Origin: Streptococcus constellatus subsp. constellatus
GTDB lineage: Bacteria; Bacillota; Bacilli; Lactobacillales; Streptococcaceae
Direction: 5' to 3'
Assembly (NCBI RefSeq): GCF_023167545.1
Contig: NZ_AP014647.1
Coordinates: forward strand, 1,837,582 to 1,901,581
DNA length: 64,000 nt
The notes under the pieces are model-generated. The model searched no databases, was not told where the DNA came from, and saw only the letters and a list, made by a program, of their open reading frames with translations. How positions within the stretch are numbered: position 1 is the first letter of the stretch; every line of letters begins with the position of its first letter. This document shows, in pieces, positions 31,098 through 43,320 of this stretch. A program made the position numbers and the translations under genes.

Positions 31098-33070
31098 TTC
31101 TTTAACTCCTTATCTTTTAGTACTTCATGAACAATAATTTCATTCAACCGTTGGATGATTTGTGCGATTGTCTGGTCAGAAATTTGCGCTGCTGCCAAAT
31201 TAAAATGACCGCCTCCGCCAAGCTCTTCCATAATCCGCTGTACATTGATTTTACTACGACTACGAGCAGATATCGATATACTATTTTGTTTATTTTTGCT
31301 GACAACAAAACTCGCTTCAATTCCCGACATAGCTAGCATAGCATCTGCAGCTTTACTAATAACAACTGTATCATAGCATTTTTCTTCTGCTCCAGTGGCT
31401 ACAAGTACATTTGGCAAGATTTTCTTACCATTTAAAATTAGCTCATTCACCTCACGGTACTCATCAAAGTCTGTGGCAGAAATATCCTGAATGGCTACAC
31501 TGTCACTTCCACGCGTGCGCAAATAACTTGCTACATCAAATGTTCGACTAGTGACACGCGAAGAAAATTTCTTCGTATCCAGCATAATTCCAGCCATCAA
31601 TACACTAGCTTGCATTTTACTCAAACGTCGATGCTTAGAATTTTGGAATTGAATCAATTCTGTCACTAATTCACAAGCACTGCTTGCTCCACTTTCAATG
31701 TAGCTAATAATGGCATTTTCTGGAAAATCCTGGTCTCTTCTATGGTGGTCAATGACGATAATTTGATGAAATAAATCATAAAATTCCTTTGATAAGGTCA
31801 GAGCTGTTTTTGAATGATCCACCATGATTAGTAAAGAGCGATTCGTTACCATTGTCATCGCATCAGCGACCGAAAGAAGATTGGTCTCTCCTTCATCTTG
31901 CAATCTATGAACTGCTCGCTCAATATCAGCAGCCATTTGATGAGGATCATAGACAGCATAGGTCTGATCAATAATATTGCTAGCAAATACTTGCATTCCA
32001 ACAGCAGAGCCCAGTGCATCCATATCCAAATTTCTATGCCCAACCACAAAAACTTGGTCCACACTTTTAATCTTATCTGAAATAGCAGTCATCATAGCGC
32101 GCGTGCGAGTACGCGTCCGTTTCACAGATGCAGCTGATCCACCACCAAAATAAACTGGATTCTTTGACTCATCATTTTCTTTTACAACAGCCTGATCACC
32201 ACCACGAACTTCAGCAAGGTTCAAGTTTAACAGAGCTACTTTACCAATCTGTTCATGATTGCTATCTCCATACGAAAATCCCATACTCAAAGTAAGAGGA
32301 ATTTCCCGCTTTTTCGCCTCTTCCCTAAACTGATCAATCACTGTGAACTTATCTTGCATTAACTGATCCAAAACTGTGTAATCTGTAAAAATATAAAAAC
32401 GATCCATCCCCACACGACGAGAAAACATGGCGTATTTTTCGGCAAATTCAGCAACAAACTTTGCGATGAAACTATTAATATGACTAATATCTGAATCTGA
32501 CACAACATCCTCCAGATCATCATAATTATCAACTGAAACAATGCCGATAACTGGTCTTGTCGTCACGAGTTCTGTAGTTGCTTCATATTCGCTAGACGCA
32601 TCAAAAAAGTAAAACACACTTGAAGCCTGATCCATATACACTGAATATTTGGTATCACCAATCGTTGCATACGATCCTGTATTTTCAAATGGTATTTTAG
32701 TGATTTTTTGCAGTAAATCCATATCAAACTCACCATCTTCATTGGTGAGAACCAACTCTGCATAGGGATTAAACCATTCAACATTTCCAGATGCTTGGTC
32801 TACTTTCACAACACCAACTGGCATCCTTTCAAGTAATGACGCCAAACTGTTTTCTGCTTGATTGTTTACATACTGGATTTGTTCTACTTCATTAAGTTCA
32901 TAACTTTTTTGTTGGAAAATCAATAGAAAAATCAAAATAGCCAGCACCAAAAAAAGCACAACTAACATCAAAATGCCGCTACCAAGAACTCTTAATAAAA
33001 TAGCTAAAATTCCAAAGGAAATAACACCCATGATTACAAAATGGATTGGAGTAAAACGAAATTTTTCCAT
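31094..33070 (-). CDS. gdpP: Cyclic-di-AMP phosphodiesterase GdpP
   Basis: About 658 aa. Two N-terminal helices (about residues 8-55) are followed by a PAS-like domain (about 80-150), a degenerate GGDEF domain (about 165-300) and a DHH/DHHA1 phosphodiesterase (about 335-655). DHH motifs are [37 protein letters not shown] and [12 protein letters not shown]. It lowers c-di-AMP, which governs potassium, osmotic and wall homeostasis. The start at 33070 (or the adjacent 33073) is preferred because AAGAGG precedes it and TGGTAAAAT, a likely -10, overlaps the longer start at 33091. Confidence 0.95.
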   Translation of the reverse strand: MEKFRFTPIHFVIMGVISFGILAILLRVLGSGILMLVVLFLVLAILIFLLIFQQKSYELNEVEQIQYVNNQAENSLASLLERMPVGVVKVDQASGNVEWFNPYAELVLTNEDGEFDMDLLQKITKIPFENTGSYATIGDTKYSVYMDQASSVFYFFDASSEYEATTELVTTRPVIGIVSVDNYDDLEDVVSDSDISHINSFIAKFVAEFAEKYAMFSRRVGMDRFYIFTDYTVLDQLMQDKFTVIDQFREEAKKREIPLTLSMGFSYGDSNHEQIGKVALLNLNLAEVRGGDQAVVKENDESKNPVYFGGGSAASVKRTRTRTRAMMTAISDKIKSVDQVFVVGHRNLDMDALGSAVGMQVFASNIIDQTYAVYDPHQMAADIERAVHRLQDEGETNLLSVADAMTMVTNRSLLIMVDHSKTALTLSKEFYDLFHQIIVIDHHRRDQDFPENAIISYIESGASSACELVTELIQFQNSKHRRLSKMQASVLMAGIMLDTKKFSSRVTSRTFDVASYLRTRGSDSVAIQDISATDFDEYREVNELILNGKKILPNVLVATGAEEKCYDTVVISKAADAMLAMSGIEASFVVSKNKQNSISISARSRSKINVQRIMEELGGGGHFNLAAAQISDQTIAQIIQRLNEIIVHEVLKDKELKK

Positions 33071-33269
33071 CATAAACCTCTTAACCGCCATTTTACCATA
33101 AAAGCTCTAAAAAAGCGAGCTTTCCCTGTATAAAGCAAGCCAAATATCTTGTTAGACATCAATCTTTCTATTACTACTTGGTCTACTTTACAAGGAAAAA
33201 CAAGTTCTGTCACTGTTTTCTCAACTTTACTAACTCAATAGTTTACAAACTTGTCAAACATTTTTCACG

Positions 33270-33304
33270 AAAAAGATACTTGTTCAATAGTATGAACAAG
33301 TATC
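33270..33304. terminator. Terminator downstream of mnmG
   Basis: GATACTTGTTCA (33275-33286) pairs perfectly with TGAACAAGTATC (33293-33304) around ATAGTA. On the minus strand five T follow. Confidence 0.8.
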
Positions 33305-33311
33305 TTCATCA

Positions 33312-35228
33312 TTATTTTTTTGTTTTTTCCTGGTTTTTCGAAATACTTCGTGATTTACCTTCCAAATAAACCATCAAAATAGAAATATCTGCAGGATTGA
33401 CACCAGAAATCCGACTAGCCTGACCAATAGTTTCTGGATTTATTTTCTTAAACTTTTGACGAGCTTCTGTAGCAATAGAATCAATATCATCCCAATCTAT
33501 AGTTGCCGGAATACGTTTTTCTTCCATGCGCTTCATCTTCTCAACCTGATCCAGCGCTTTAGAGATATAACCCTCGTATTTGACTTCGATCTCAATCAAT
33601 TCAATAATTTTTTCATCTAAATCTTCCGCTGCTGAGCCGATAAAATTGACAACATCTTGATATGAAACTTCTGGACGACGTAAAAATTCTTTCGCTGTAA
33701 CTGCATCTGTCAATGGTTTAAAGCCTAATTTTTCAACCATTTCATTCGTTTCTTTAATTGGCTTTAATTTAATAGAATTCAAACGCTTCATTTCAGTTTC
33801 ATATTGATGTTTCTTAATTTCAAAACGCAGCCAGCGCTCATCATCAACCAATCCTACTTTACGTCCAATTTCAGTCAATCGCATATCCGCATTGTCATGA
33901 CGTAAAATGAGACGATATTCGGCTCTACTAGTCAAAAGACGATACGGCTCTACCGTTCCCTTAGTGACCAAGTCATCAATCATGACCCCAATATAACCAT
34001 CACTGCGTTTCAAAATCAGTTCCGGTTTTCCTTGAACTTTTAGAGCTGCATTGATTCCTGCAACAATGCCTTGTCCCGCTGCTTCTTCATAACCAGACGT
34101 CCCATTCGTTTGCCCAGCTGTAAACAAACCTGAGATTTTCTTAGTTTCTAGAGTAGCACGAAGCTGATGTGGCATAATCATATCATATTCAATCGCATAG
34201 CCAGTTCGCATCAATTCAGCATTTTCAAGTCCCTTAATAGAATGCACTAAGTCTTTTTGAACATCTTCTGGCAAACTCGTTGAAAGCCCCTGAATATAAA
34301 CTTCTTCTGTATCTCGTCCTTCCGGTTCCAAGAAAAGTTGGTGGCGTTCTTTATCTGCAAAACGAACAATTTTGTCCTCAATTGACGGGCAGTAACGTGG
34401 ACCAACACCCTTCACCATTCCTAAAAACATTGGTGCACGATAAAGATTGTTTTGAATAATTTCATGACTCCCTGCATTAGTATAAGTCAACCAACAAGGA
34501 ATCTGATCCTTAATATAATCTTCATCTCTAGAAGTGTAAGAGAAATGGTTTGCCTTCTTATCTCCTGGCTGAATTTCTGTTTTATCATAATCAATTGACG
34601 CCGCCTTTACACGTGGTGGCGTTCCTGTTTTAAAACGTCCAATTTCAAACCCTAAGTCACGTAAATTATCTGCTAAGTTAATTGCAGCTAAACTATGATT
34701 AGGACCAGAAGAATACTTCAAATCCCCAATAATAATTTCTCCACGCAGGGCTGTACCGGTCGTTACAACAACTGCCTTTGCAGCAAACTCTTGATGCGTA
34801 GCTGTTTTCACACCAATGACTTTCCCATTCTCAACTAGAATCTCATCTATAACGGTTTGACGCAAAGTCAGATTTTCTTGGTGTTGAACCGTCTTACGCA
34901 TTTCTCTGGAATAGAGTTCTTTATCTGCTTGAGCACGAAGAGCACGAACAGCAGGCCCTTTCCCAGTATTAAGCATCTTCATCTGAATATAAGTTTTATC
35001 TATATTCTTAGCCATCTCTCCGCCTAGAGCATCCACTTCCCGTACAACAATTCCCTTAGCAGAACCTCCAATAGAAGGATTACAAGGCATAAAGGCTAAC
35101 ATTTCAATATTGATTGTCGCAAGTAAAACTTTACAGCTCATCCGGCTGGCTGCTAGTGAAGCCTCAACACCTGCATGCCCTGCTCCAATTACGACAATAT
35201 CATAACTTTCAGTAAAATTGTATGTCAT
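33312..35228 (-). CDS. mnmG: tRNA uridine-5-carboxymethylaminomethyl modification enzyme MnmG
   Basis: A 638-aa FAD protein that, with MnmE, modifies wobble U34 of several tRNAs. The dinucleotide site is [20 protein letters not shown] at residues 9-28. Other landmarks are [61 protein letters not shown] and the helical C-terminus. Length matches the family. It is transcribed in the same direction as mnmA, another U34 modification gene, 135 bases upstream. Confidence 0.97.
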   Translation of the reverse strand: MTYNFTESYDIVVIGAGHAGVEASLAASRMSCKVLLATINIEMLAFMPCNPSIGGSAKGIVVREVDALGGEMAKNIDKTYIQMKMLNTGKGPAVRALRAQADKELYSREMRKTVQHQENLTLRQTVIDEILVENGKVIGVKTATHQEFAAKAVVVTTGTALRGEIIIGDLKYSSGPNHSLAAINLADNLRDLGFEIGRFKTGTPPRVKAASIDYDKTEIQPGDKKANHFSYTSRDEDYIKDQIPCWLTYTNAGSHEIIQNNLYRAPMFLGMVKGVGPRYCPSIEDKIVRFADKERHQLFLEPEGRDTEEVYIQGLSTSLPEDVQKDLVHSIKGLENAELMRTGYAIEYDMIMPHQLRATLETKKISGLFTAGQTNGTSGYEEAAGQGIVAGINAALKVQGKPELILKRSDGYIGVMIDDLVTKGTVEPYRLLTSRAEYRLILRHDNADMRLTEIGRKVGLVDDERWLRFEIKKHQYETEMKRLNSIKLKPIKETNEMVEKLGFKPLTDAVTAKEFLRRPEVSYQDVVNFIGSAAEDLDEKIIELIEIEVKYEGYISKALDQVEKMKRMEEKRIPATIDWDDIDSIATEARQKFKKINPETIGQASRISGVNPADISILMVYLEGKSRSISKNQEKTKK

Positions 35229-35334
35229 CTTTTCTTTCCTTATTTTTTCACCAAAAAAGTCAAACCTCTAGAAGTGCAGGACAAAAAGCCTGCAACATCC
35301 ATGAGCTTTGACCATCATAGTTATTGCTACATCT

Positions 35335-35355
35335 ATTTTAGCAGATTGCTAAAAT
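35335..35355. repeat. Inverted repeat downstream of mnmA
   Basis: ATTTTAGCA-GAT-TGCTAAAAT, a perfect 9-bp stem, lies 9 bases past the mnmA stop. No T run follows, so it is a weak terminator at best. Confidence 0.4.
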
Positions 35356-35363
35356 ATGTCAAT

Positions 35364-36553
<1,190 letters not shown>

Positions 36554-36568
36554 CTTAGAGCAAGGTTT

Positions 36569-36574
36569 ATTATA
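36569..36574 (-). promoter_or_regulatory. mnmA extended -10 promoter
   Basis: The minus strand reads TGTTATAAT. The leader to the ATG is about 78 bases. Confidence 0.55.
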
Positions 36575-36743
36575 ACATGAAATAAGTTTAAGAACAAATT
36601 TCAACAGCCAAATAGTTCTACCTTTACACCGCTGTAAACTAAAAATGTGGTAGATAACAACTATTGAGACAGTGATTGAACAATGGATACTCCATCAAAA
36701 TAGTTTCTTGGAATCTAGTGAATGACTTTGCAACTTCTATCGT

Positions 36744-36775
36744 AAAAAACAGGCTGGAACATTTTGTCCCAACCT
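36744..36775 (-). terminator. Terminator of the LysM protein gene
   Basis: On the minus strand AGGTTGGGACA pairs with TGTTCCAGCCT (two wobble or mismatched pairs), followed by a G and six T. Confidence 0.7.
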
Positions 36776-36794
36776 CAATTATTTCTCGTATTCA

Positions 36795-37316
36795 TCAATA
36801 CCAACCATTTGCTAGCCAGAAAGCCTTAGCAGCTGACCAAGAACCATAACGACCTGCTACATAAGCGTCTGCTACTTTTTCTTGATTTTCTGCTGATAAG
36901 TCACCATTTAAGTAAGATAAACTCAATTGGTAACGACCATAATATTGTCCATTTTGTGCTGTGTAACTACCACTTGATTCTTTTTGTGCAATCCATTCTT
37001 TTGCTGCTGCATCTTCAGCACTCAGACCAGATGTAGTAGTTGTAGAATTGCTTGATGCCGTAGTAGTTGTAGTGGTATCATCTAACTCTAATACTTGCCC
37101 AACACTAATCAGATGAATATTGCTAATCTTATTTTTCTGAGCAATGTGATCAACTGTTGTATTATGTGATGCAGCGATAGCTGAAAGAGTATCTCCAGAT
37201 TTTACTGTATAGCTATCTGCATTTGCAAATGTAGGAAGAAAGAACAGCACTGTTGCTGTTAAACTCATTAAACCTACTTTTGTTTTTTTATTTGTGCTAT
37301 TTAAATTCAACATCAT
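36795..37316 (-). CDS. Secreted LysM-domain protein, apf-like C-terminus
   Basis: A 173-aa secreted protein. The signal peptide ends near FANA (about residue 33). One LysM domain follows ([20 protein letters not shown] through SVGQVLEL, residues 35-78), binding peptidoglycan. A Thr/Ser linker leads to a C-terminal module (EWIAQKESSGSYTAQNGQYY, then GRYQLSLSYL, ending AKAFWLANGWY) of the kind found in streptococcal aggregation-promoting and lysozyme-like surface proteins. The Glu in AQKESSG suits a transglycosylase-like role. It is similar in layout to the gene at 40110. Confidence 0.8.
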   Translation of the reverse strand: MMLNLNSTNKKTKVGLMSLTATVLFFLPTFANADSYTVKSGDTLSAIAASHNTTVDHIAQKNKISNIHLISVGQVLELDDTTTTTTASSNSTTTTSGLSAEDAAAKEWIAQKESSGSYTAQNGQYYGRYQLSLSYLNGDLSAENQEKVADAYVAGRYGSWSAAKAFWLANGWY

Positions 37317-37574
37317 TTAAATTCTCCTTTTCTATGATAGAACTATCATATACCTTAATTGTTACTCTTGGTTTTTCCTTTCATTAAAAATATTACAAAC
37401 AAATTGAAGAAAGACTAAAATCCACCCTATATTTCTTTGCTTTAAGGTAACTATAAGAAAAGTTACATTGAAGCAAGTCTAGAAGTTGGGTCACATCTAT
37501 TTTATCAATTAAAAAGGCAGAAAAATATACTGAACTTTGATATAATGAAGACAATGAACTTATAAGGAGTTACG
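37317..37574. promoter_or_regulatory. Divergent region with sdaAB promoter
   Basis: This region separates the LysM gene from sdaAB. TATAAT at 37541-37546 within TTGATATAAT is an extended -10 for sdaAB, and AAGGAG precedes its ATG. TTTAAGGTAACTATAAG at 37441 resembles a CiaR box but lacks a -10 at the right distance. Confidence 0.4.
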
Positions 37575-38246
37575 ATGAACTCACTAAAATTTCAATCTGT
37601 TTTTGATATTATTGGACCTGTGATGATTGGTCCGTCTAGCAGTCATACAGCAGGTGCTGTTCGTATTGGAAAAATTGTTTCATCAATTTTTGATGACGAG
37701 CCAACAGAAGTTGAATTTCAACTATTTAATTCTTTTGCAAAAACTTATCGGGGACATGGTACAGACCTAGCTCTGGTGGCTGGGATTCTTGGGATGGACA
37801 CAGATGATCCTGAAATTCCAAACAGCCTTGAGATTGCTCATAAAAGAGGCATTAAAATTGTCTGGACGATTCAAAAAGATAGCAATGCTCCACATCCAAA
37901 TACAACTAAAATAACCGTTAAAAATGATCGGAAAACGATTAGCGTTACTGGTATTTCTATTGGTGGTGGAAATATCCAAGTGACTGAATTAAATGGTTTC
38001 TCTGTTTCGCTCAGTATGAACACTCCGACCATCATTATCGTTCATCAAGATATACCTGGAATGATTGCTCATGTTACTGAAGCACTTTCTCGTTACAACA
38101 TCAATATTGCACAAATGAATGTCACAAGAGAAAAAGCTGGTGAAAAAGCAATTATGATTATCGAAGTTGACAATCGCAGTTGCGAGGAAGCAATAGAAGA
38201 AATTCGCAAAATTCCTCATCTCCACAATGTCAATTTCTTCAAATAG
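37575..38246 (+). CDS. sdaAB: L-serine dehydratase, iron-sulfur-dependent, beta subunit
   Basis: A 223-aa subunit that with SdaAA converts L-serine to pyruvate and ammonia using a 4Fe-4S cluster. The N-terminal part has VFDIIGPVMIGPSSSHTAGA (residues 9-28), a family signature, and GHGTDLALVAGILGMDTDD. The C-terminal ACT domain (about residues 150-220, IIVHQDIPGMIAHVTEALSR) may bind serine. The alpha-subunit gene starts 8 bases after the stop. Confidence 0.96.
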   Translation: MNSLKFQSVFDIIGPVMIGPSSSHTAGAVRIGKIVSSIFDDEPTEVEFQLFNSFAKTYRGHGTDLALVAGILGMDTDDPEIPNSLEIAHKRGIKIVWTIQKDSNAPHPNTTKITVKNDRKTISVTGISIGGGNIQVTELNGFSVSLSMNTPTIIIVHQDIPGMIAHVTEALSRYNINIAQMNVTREKAGEKAIMIIEVDNRSCEEAIEEIRKIPHLHNVNFFK

Positions 38247-38254
38247 GAGAACTT

Positions 38255-39127
38255 ATGTTTTATTCAATCAAAGAATTAGTAGAACAAGCTGATTTAGACT
38301 TTCAAGGCAGCGTTGCCGAACTTATGATTGCTACTGAATACGAACTGACAGGGCGTGAACGAGATGAAGTTTTACGGTTGATGACCAGAAATCTAGAAGT
38401 TATGAAAGCCTCTGTCATTATGGGATTAGATGAAAGTAAATCTCGGAGTGGTTTAACAGGTGGTGATGCAACCAAACTTCACAAATATATTCAATCAGGA
38501 AAAGCACTTTCAGATTACACTGTCTTAACGGCAGCAAAAAATGCTATTGCTGTCAATGAATATAATGCTAAAATGGGGCTAGTTTGTGCAACACCAACAG
38601 CTGGAAGTGCTGGTTGTTTACCTGCCGTTCTTACATCAGCTATTGAAAAATTAGAACTTACTGAAAAACAACAACTAGACTTTCTATTAACTGCTGGAGC
38701 TTTTGGTCTAGTTATCGCTAATAATGCATCCATTTCAGGAGCCGAAGGAGGCTGTCAAGCTGAAGTCGGGTCAGCAGCAGCCATGAGTGCAGCAGCACTT
38801 GTTCTAGCAGCTGGGGGCACACCATTTCAAGCCAGTCAAGCAATTTGTTTTATCATTAAAAATATGCTTGGATTAATCTGTGATCCCGTTGCAGGTTTGG
38901 TAGAGGTTCCCTGTGTCAAGCGAAACGCTATGGGAGCTAGTTATGCTTTCATTGCAGCCGACATGGCTTTAGCAGGAATTGAATCTAAAATTCCCGTTGA
39001 TGAAGTGATTGATGCTATGTATCAAGTCGGGGTTAGCATGCCAACTGCTTTTCGCGAAACTGCTGAAGGTGGCTTAGCAACTACACCTACTGGTCGTAAA
39101 CTGTCTAAAGAAATTTTTGGAGATTGA
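38255..39127 (+). CDS. sdaAA: L-serine dehydratase, iron-sulfur-dependent, alpha subunit
   Basis: A 290-aa subunit; the start at 38255 (MFYSIKELVE) follows AGGAG, while the upstream extension only overlaps sdaAB. Family landmarks: KMGLVCATPTAGSAGCLPAV with the cluster Cys, ISGAEGGCQAEVGSAAAMSA, and NMLGLICDPVAGLVEVPCVK. A strained C-terminal end follows. Together with sdaAB it feeds serine into pyruvate. Confidence 0.96.
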   Translation: MFYSIKELVEQADLDFQGSVAELMIATEYELTGRERDEVLRLMTRNLEVMKASVIMGLDESKSRSGLTGGDATKLHKYIQSGKALSDYTVLTAAKNAIAVNEYNAKMGLVCATPTAGSAGCLPAVLTSAIEKLELTEKQQLDFLLTAGAFGLVIANNASISGAEGGCQAEVGSAAAMSAAALVLAAGGTPFQASQAICFIIKNMLGLICDPVAGLVEVPCVKRNAMGASYAFIAADMALAGIESKIPVDEVIDAMYQVGVSMPTAFRETAEGGLATTPTGRKLSKEIFGD

Positions 39128-39367
39128 CCTCTTTTTATACAAAAAAGCTGGGATAACAACCTCCAGCTTCAAAGTACACTGTATAAGACACCAACGCTGC
39201 AATAACTGTTGCTCAAAGTAGCGCTTTGAAGCTGATAAGATTTGCAAGACAAATCTTAACACTGTTCACTTTTCAAGCTGAGAAGAGTACTTTTAACAAA
39301 ACCTTCTTTTTCTTCATTCGCAACCTCAACAGTCTTCCAGACTGTCTCCCTTATAAAAATACAGACT
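39128..39367. other. Intergenic stretch with inverted repeats
   Basis: AAGCTGG/CCAGCTT (39145-39169) is a hairpin just after sdaAA. CAGCTTCAAAG (39164-39174) pairs with CTTTGAAGCTG (39224-39234), and AAGATTTG pairs with CAAATCTT (39237-39257). No reading frame is credible. The nested repeats may be a terminator cluster or a decayed small repeat element. Confidence 0.4.
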
Positions 39368-40024
39368 ATGCAAAATTTTAAGTATATTTTTTTCGATTTA
39401 GATGGAACACTTGTTGATAGTTCAGCAGGAATCAAAAATGCTTTCCACTATGCATTCACCTCGTTAAATATCAAAACCCCTGATAGCAAAGAGTTAGATA
39501 CCTTCATTGGACCACCTTTAGAAGTAAGCTTTGCTTCTGTTGTTCCAGAAGCTGATATCAATCATGCTATTGCTTTATTTAGAGAATATTATAAAAATAA
39601 AGGTGTGTTTGAAACTCAGCTTTACCATGGTGTAAAGGAACTTTTATTAGAATTAGAAAATTCAGATTATCATATCTATATCACTACTAGTAAAAATGAA
39701 GTGATGGCTAATAAAATGGCACAATACCTAAAAATTGATAAGCATTTCAATGGCATCTTTGGCTCACTTCCGAATTCTTACCATAAAGCCGATGTTTTAA
39801 CACGCGCTTTAAACTATTCTCATGCCAACCTTAACCAATCTGTTATCATCGGAGATACCAAATTTGATATGATAGGTGGAAAATCCGTTGGAATGAACAC
39901 TCTAGGAGTTTTGTGGGGATTTGGATATCGAGATGAATTAATTAACAATGGAGCAGATTTTATCTCAAATTCACCACAAAATCTTTTAACAGCATTGATA
40001 AATAATACTTTACATAAGTTGTAA
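39368..40024 (+). CDS. HAD-IA phosphatase, phosphoglycolate-phosphatase-like
   Basis: A 218-aa protein. Motif I is FFDLDGTLVDSSAGI (residues 8-22), motif II the Thr in IYITTSKNEVMA, and motif IV VIIGDTKFDMIGGKSVGM (about residue 165). A helical cap lies at residues 20-85. No convincing Shine-Dalgarno sequence is seen near the ATG. It is a single gene ended by a strong hairpin. Confidence 0.85.
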   Translation: MQNFKYIFFDLDGTLVDSSAGIKNAFHYAFTSLNIKTPDSKELDTFIGPPLEVSFASVVPEADINHAIALFREYYKNKGVFETQLYHGVKELLLELENSDYHIYITTSKNEVMANKMAQYLKIDKHFNGIFGSLPNSYHKADVLTRALNYSHANLNQSVIIGDTKFDMIGGKSVGMNTLGVLWGFGYRDELINNGADFISNSPQNLLTALINNTLHKL

Positions 40025-40042
40025 ACTATATTTACGATATAC

Positions 40043-40084
40043 AAAAAAAGATGAATAAATCTTTACTTGATTTATTCATCTTTT
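40043..40084. terminator. Bidirectional terminator
   Basis: GATGAATAAATC (40050-40061) pairs perfectly with GATTTATTCATC (40069-40080), with a long A run before and T run after. It serves the HAD gene and the convergent LysM gene. Confidence 0.85.
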
Positions 40085-40109
40085 AATTAATCCGTTCTTG
40101 TTATTCCAT

Positions 40110-40724
40110 TTAGTAATTCCAAGCTGATAACCCTTGTGCACTATATGCACGATAAGCAGCCTGAATTTGATCATCTACTGTAGCTGTTGAACCCCAACCT
40201 GGCATTGTTTGAAAAAGGCCACTAGCTCCTGATGGGTTATAAGCATTCACTTGTCCGTTTGACTCACGAGCAATAATCTGTTCCCAAGTTGACGCTGGAA
40301 CACCTGTTAATTCTGCCATACGAGCAGCTGCATAAGCACCTGTCGCTCCTGCTGTATTACCATTAGAAAGAACAGCATTTGAAGAATGATTTGCTGTAGC
40401 TGGTTGCGAATAAGTAGTTGAAGCAGCAGGTGCATTATACGTCACATCTTCATAAGTTACAGCTTCTTCTGTTGCAGTCTCTGTCGAACCTGCTGAAAGA
40501 TTCTCTTCATCAAGCTCTAAAATTTGTCCAACTTTAATCAAGTCCGGATTTTTAATTTTATTGAGCTCAACTAACTTTTCAACTGATGTATTTTTTTCTT
40601 TAGCAATTTCTGATAAAGTATCGCCTGATTTAACAGTATAAGATTCAGCACTTGCAATAGTTCCTGTTGCAAAAAAAGCAACTGCAGTAAGAAGTCCTGA
40701 TAACGTTAATTTCATTGATTTCAT
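40110..40724 (-). CDS. Secreted LysM protein with transglycosylase-like domain
   Basis: A 204-aa secreted protein. The signal peptide ends near TIASAES (about residue 27). One LysM domain follows ([20 protein letters not shown] to KVGQILEL, about 28-72), then a low-complexity linker. The C-terminal part ([45 protein letters not shown]) has the ES-N-SGA-GLFQ pattern of lysozyme-like transglycosylases, with Glu as the likely catalyst. It is a probable cell-wall remodelling enzyme. The region from the signal peptide to the LysM domain resembles the gene at 36795. Confidence 0.85.
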   Translation of the reverse strand: MKSMKLTLSGLLTAVAFFATGTIASAESYTVKSGDTLSEIAKEKNTSVEKLVELNKIKNPDLIKVGQILELDEENLSAGSTETATEEAVTYEDVTYNAPAASTTYSQPATANHSSNAVLSNGNTAGATGAYAAARMAELTGVPASTWEQIIARESNGQVNAYNPSGASGLFQTMPGWGSTATVDDQIQAAYRAYSAQGLSAWNY

Positions 40725-40832
40725 GTATATATCAATTTCTCCTTTTTTCGTATAATACTATATTACACATAAAATATTACTCTAATCTTATAATTGTATT
40801 ACAAAGATTACAGAAATATTGATTTTATACGC

Positions 40833-40859
40833 AAAAAACGCTTTAAAAGGCGTTTTTTT
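40833..40859 (-). terminator. Terminator of the ecf operon
   Basis: AAAAACGC pairs with GCGTTTTT around TTTAAAAG, with T or A runs on both sides, 22 bases beyond the ecfT stop. Confidence 0.75.
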
Positions 40860-40880
40860 GCTAACAATAATATAAGTTTT

Positions 40881-41675
40881 TTAACTTTTTAAGAAAAATA
40901 ACATCAAACCTAAGACAAACATAGCAAAAATAGAAAGTGTGTCTTCTTTTTTCCACCTCAACTGGCGGTAACGGCTTCTTCCTACACCACCTTGATAACC
41001 TCTCGCTTCCATAGCAGTTGCCAAAGCATCTGCACGTTTAAAGCTAGAAGCAAATAACGGAATCAAAATAGGAATAATTGATTTTACCTTTTGAACAACA
41101 CTTCCTTCACCAAAATCAACCCCACGCGCCCTTTGAGCATTCATAATCCGTGTTGTGTCATCCATCAAAGTAGGGACGAAGCGTAAACTCATTGACAACA
41201 TCAACCCTATTTCATGAACGGGTACCTTTAATACTGCTAAAGGCCGCAATAATGATTCAACTGCGTCTGCCAAACTAAGTGGCATGGTTGTTAAAGTTAG
41301 GAGAGTAGAAAAAATAATAATTAAAAGAAAGCGACTAAAAATGATGCCTGACTGAGCTAAACCTACCTCTGTGATTCTTATAAAGCCAAATTGAAATAAC
41401 AACGAGCCACCAGATGTAAAAAATAGTTGGAATAAAGTAGTAAAAGCAATCAAAAAGACCATAGATCTTAATCCTTTAAGGAAAAAAACTAAAGGAATCT
41501 TTGAAAGCCCAACTAGTAATATTGCAAAGATGAACAATAGGCCATTAGTTACAATATTATTTGCTAAAAAGATAATTAAAATAAAGAAAAACATTGACAA
41601 AAGTTTGCTGCGAGGATCTAGTCGATGAATGATTGAATTTCCAGAAACATATCGCCCCAAAATCATACTATCCAT
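40881..41675 (-). CDS. ecfT: Energy-coupling factor transporter transmembrane protein EcfT
   Basis: A 264-aa membrane component of the group II ECF vitamin transporter module. Five or so helices are present. The coupling motifs facing the ATPases are [20 protein letters not shown] with 'ARG' ([11 protein letters not shown]) and [14 protein letters not shown] near residue 225. It overlaps ecfA2 by 8 bases. It works with EcfA1, EcfA2 and substrate-binding S proteins encoded elsewhere. Confidence 0.95.
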   Translation of the reverse strand: MDSMILGRYVSGNSIIHRLDPRSKLLSMFFFILIIFLANNIVTNGLLFIFAILLVGLSKIPLVFFLKGLRSMVFLIAFTTLFQLFFTSGGSLLFQFGFIRITEVGLAQSGIIFSRFLLIIIFSTLLTLTTMPLSLADAVESLLRPLAVLKVPVHEIGLMLSMSLRFVPTLMDDTTRIMNAQRARGVDFGEGSVVQKVKSIIPILIPLFASSFKRADALATAMEARGYQGGVGRSRYRQLRWKKEDTLSIFAMFVLGLMLFFLKS

Positions 41676-42507
41676 GGAATACCTCCTTAAATTCTTCTAT
41701 AGTGATAGGTAAATATGGAAAAGTTAGCCCTCTATTTTCTAATTCTTGTGCAAATTTTGTAATTTTGGGAACTCCTAGTTGAATACTTTCCATAAATGCT
41801 ACATCTTGGAAAACTTGCCGAGGCTCTCCGCTTTTGACTAGTCTTCCTTTTTCCATCACATAGACAGTATCCGCAAAATTAGCAACATCATCCATCAAAT
41901 GTGTTACCAAAACAATGGTCATTCCTGCTTCATGTAATCGCTTAAATAAGCTCATCAATTCTTTTCGTCCAGCGGGATCTAAACCGGCTGTTGGCTCATC
42001 CAAGACAAGAATTTCTGGCTCCATCGCTAAAATACCAGCTATGGCTACTCGACGCATTTGTCCTCCAGATAATTCAAATGGGCTACGTTCAAATAATTCT
42101 TCTGAAATTCCGACAAGAGTTAATTTTTCACGTGCTAAACGTTCAGCATCATCTTTTGATACTCCAAAATTTTGTGGACCAAAAGCAACATCTTTTAAAA
42201 CTGTCTCATCAAAAATCTGACTTTCAGCAAATTGAAAAACCAATCCTACTTTTCTACGTACTTGTTTAATATCCTTGTTTATAGATGTCGAAGTAATTTT
42301 GACATCATTAATCACAACACTTCCTTCAGTTGGCACTAAAAGTCCATTCAGTAATTGTAAAATAGTTGATTTTCCACTACCTGTATGACCAACCAAAGCA
42401 ATGTATGATCCATTTTTTATTTCTAAATTGACTTCAAAAAGTGCAGGACTCTCAAAGGGAGTGCCTGCTTGATAAGTATAACTAACATTTTCTAAAGTAA
42501 TTCCCAT
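41668..42507 (-). CDS. ecfA2: Energy-coupling factor ATPase EcfA2
   Basis: A 279-aa ABC ATPase. Walker [17 protein letters not shown] (about residues 38-53), signature [16 protein letters not shown], Walker [15 protein letters not shown] and switch [12 protein letters not shown]. It pairs with EcfA1 to drive EcfT. It overlaps both ecfA1 (16 bases) and ecfT (8 bases). Confidence 0.95.
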   Translation of the reverse strand: MGITLENVSYTYQAGTPFESPALFEVNLEIKNGSYIALVGHTGSGKSTILQLLNGLLVPTEGSVVINDVKITSTSINKDIKQVRRKVGLVFQFAESQIFDETVLKDVAFGPQNFGVSKDDAERLAREKLTLVGISEELFERSPFELSGGQMRRVAIAGILAMEPEILVLDEPTAGLDPAGRKELMSLFKRLHEAGMTIVLVTHLMDDVANFADTVYVMEKGRLVKSGEPRQVFQDVAFMESIQLGVPKITKFAQELENRGLTFPYLPITIEEFKEVFHG

Positions 42508-43319
42508 AAATAATCCTGCAATTCTTTTTCTGTTAAATAGCGCTTTGGCAATTGAAAGCCTGAATTCATCAAAGTTGCTTTTACTTGATTTGTAAAAGGT
42601 TCATCTAAACCTAAATCCTCTAAATCCGCTCGTGAGAAAAGCTCACTTGGTGTACTAGTCGATTCTACCTGTCCTTCTTTCATCACCAAAACTCGATCAC
42701 TAAGAGCTACTTCATCCAAATCATGTGTGATAGAAATAACAGTCATACCATGTTGATCTTTAATCTTTTTAACTGTCTGAATTAACTCTAAACGCCCTTC
42801 TGGATCCAACATACTAGTTGCTTCATCTAAAATAACGATATCAGGACGCAAAGCAACCACACCAGCAATAGCCACACGCTGCTTTTGCCCACCAGAAAGT
42901 CTTGCTGGTTCACGTTCTTTAAAGTCTTGCATTCCAACAATATCTAACGCTTCTTGAACTCTGTCAAACATCGTTTGGTAATCCATCCCTTGGTTTTCCA
43001 AACCAAAAGCGACATCATCCTCAACGGTTGCTCCCACAAATTGATTGTCTGGATTTTGAAAAACCATCCCAATATGCCGGCGCTTTTCCCATACATTTTC
43101 AAGAGTTAATTCATCTCCATCAATGATAATCTCGCCACTTTCTGCTTCTAACAGACCGTCTATTAAACGAATTGTCGTAGATTTGCCACTGCCATTATGA
43201 CCTACAATAGACAACCACTCTCCTTGTTTCACGTGAAACGTCACATCTTTAAGAATATAGTCCTCTACATGATTATCATATTTATACTTTAAATGCTGAA
43301 CGTCAATGATATTTTTCAT
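42492..43319 (-). CDS. ecfA1: Energy-coupling factor ATPase EcfA1
   Basis: A 275-aa ABC ATPase. The start at 43319 ([16 protein letters not shown]) is chosen because it gives the family N-terminus and begins one base after the pgsA stop; the longer frame reads through pgsA. Walker [17 protein letters not shown], signature [16 protein letters not shown], Walker [15 protein letters not shown], switch [12 protein letters not shown] parS-like palindrome lies within the early part of the gene. Confidence 0.94.
   Translation of the reverse strand: MKNIIDVQHLKYKYDNHVEDYILKDVTFHVKQGEWLSIVGHNGSGKSTTIRLIDGLLEAESGEIIIDGDELTLENVWEKRRHIGMVFQNPDNQFVGATVEDDVAFGLENQGMDYQTMFDRVQEALDIVGMQDFKEREPARLSGGQKQRVAIAGVVALRPDIVILDEATSMLDPEGRLELIQTVKKIKDQHGMTVISITHDLDEVALSDRVLVMKEGQVESTSTPSELFSRADLEDLGLDEPFTNQVKATLMNSGFQLPKRYLTEKELQDYLWELL
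43225..43240. promoter_or_regulatory. parS site 1 (ParB binding), inside ecfA1
   Basis: TGTTTCACGTGAAACG matches the conserved parS 16-mer TGTTTCACGTGAAACA except at the last base. ParB, the partner, is encoded at 63229 in this window. Confidence 0.85.
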
Positions 43320-43320
43320 A

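Noticed and set aside
37441-37457. CiaR-like box TTTAAG-N5-TATAAG before sdaAB
   Set aside because: No -10 element lies about 10 bases downstream in either direction, unlike at htrA.
42124-42141. Third parS in ecfA2 (TTTTTCACGTGCTAAACG)
   Set aside because: The right half differs from GTGAAAC at several bases, so it is outside the tolerated parS range.
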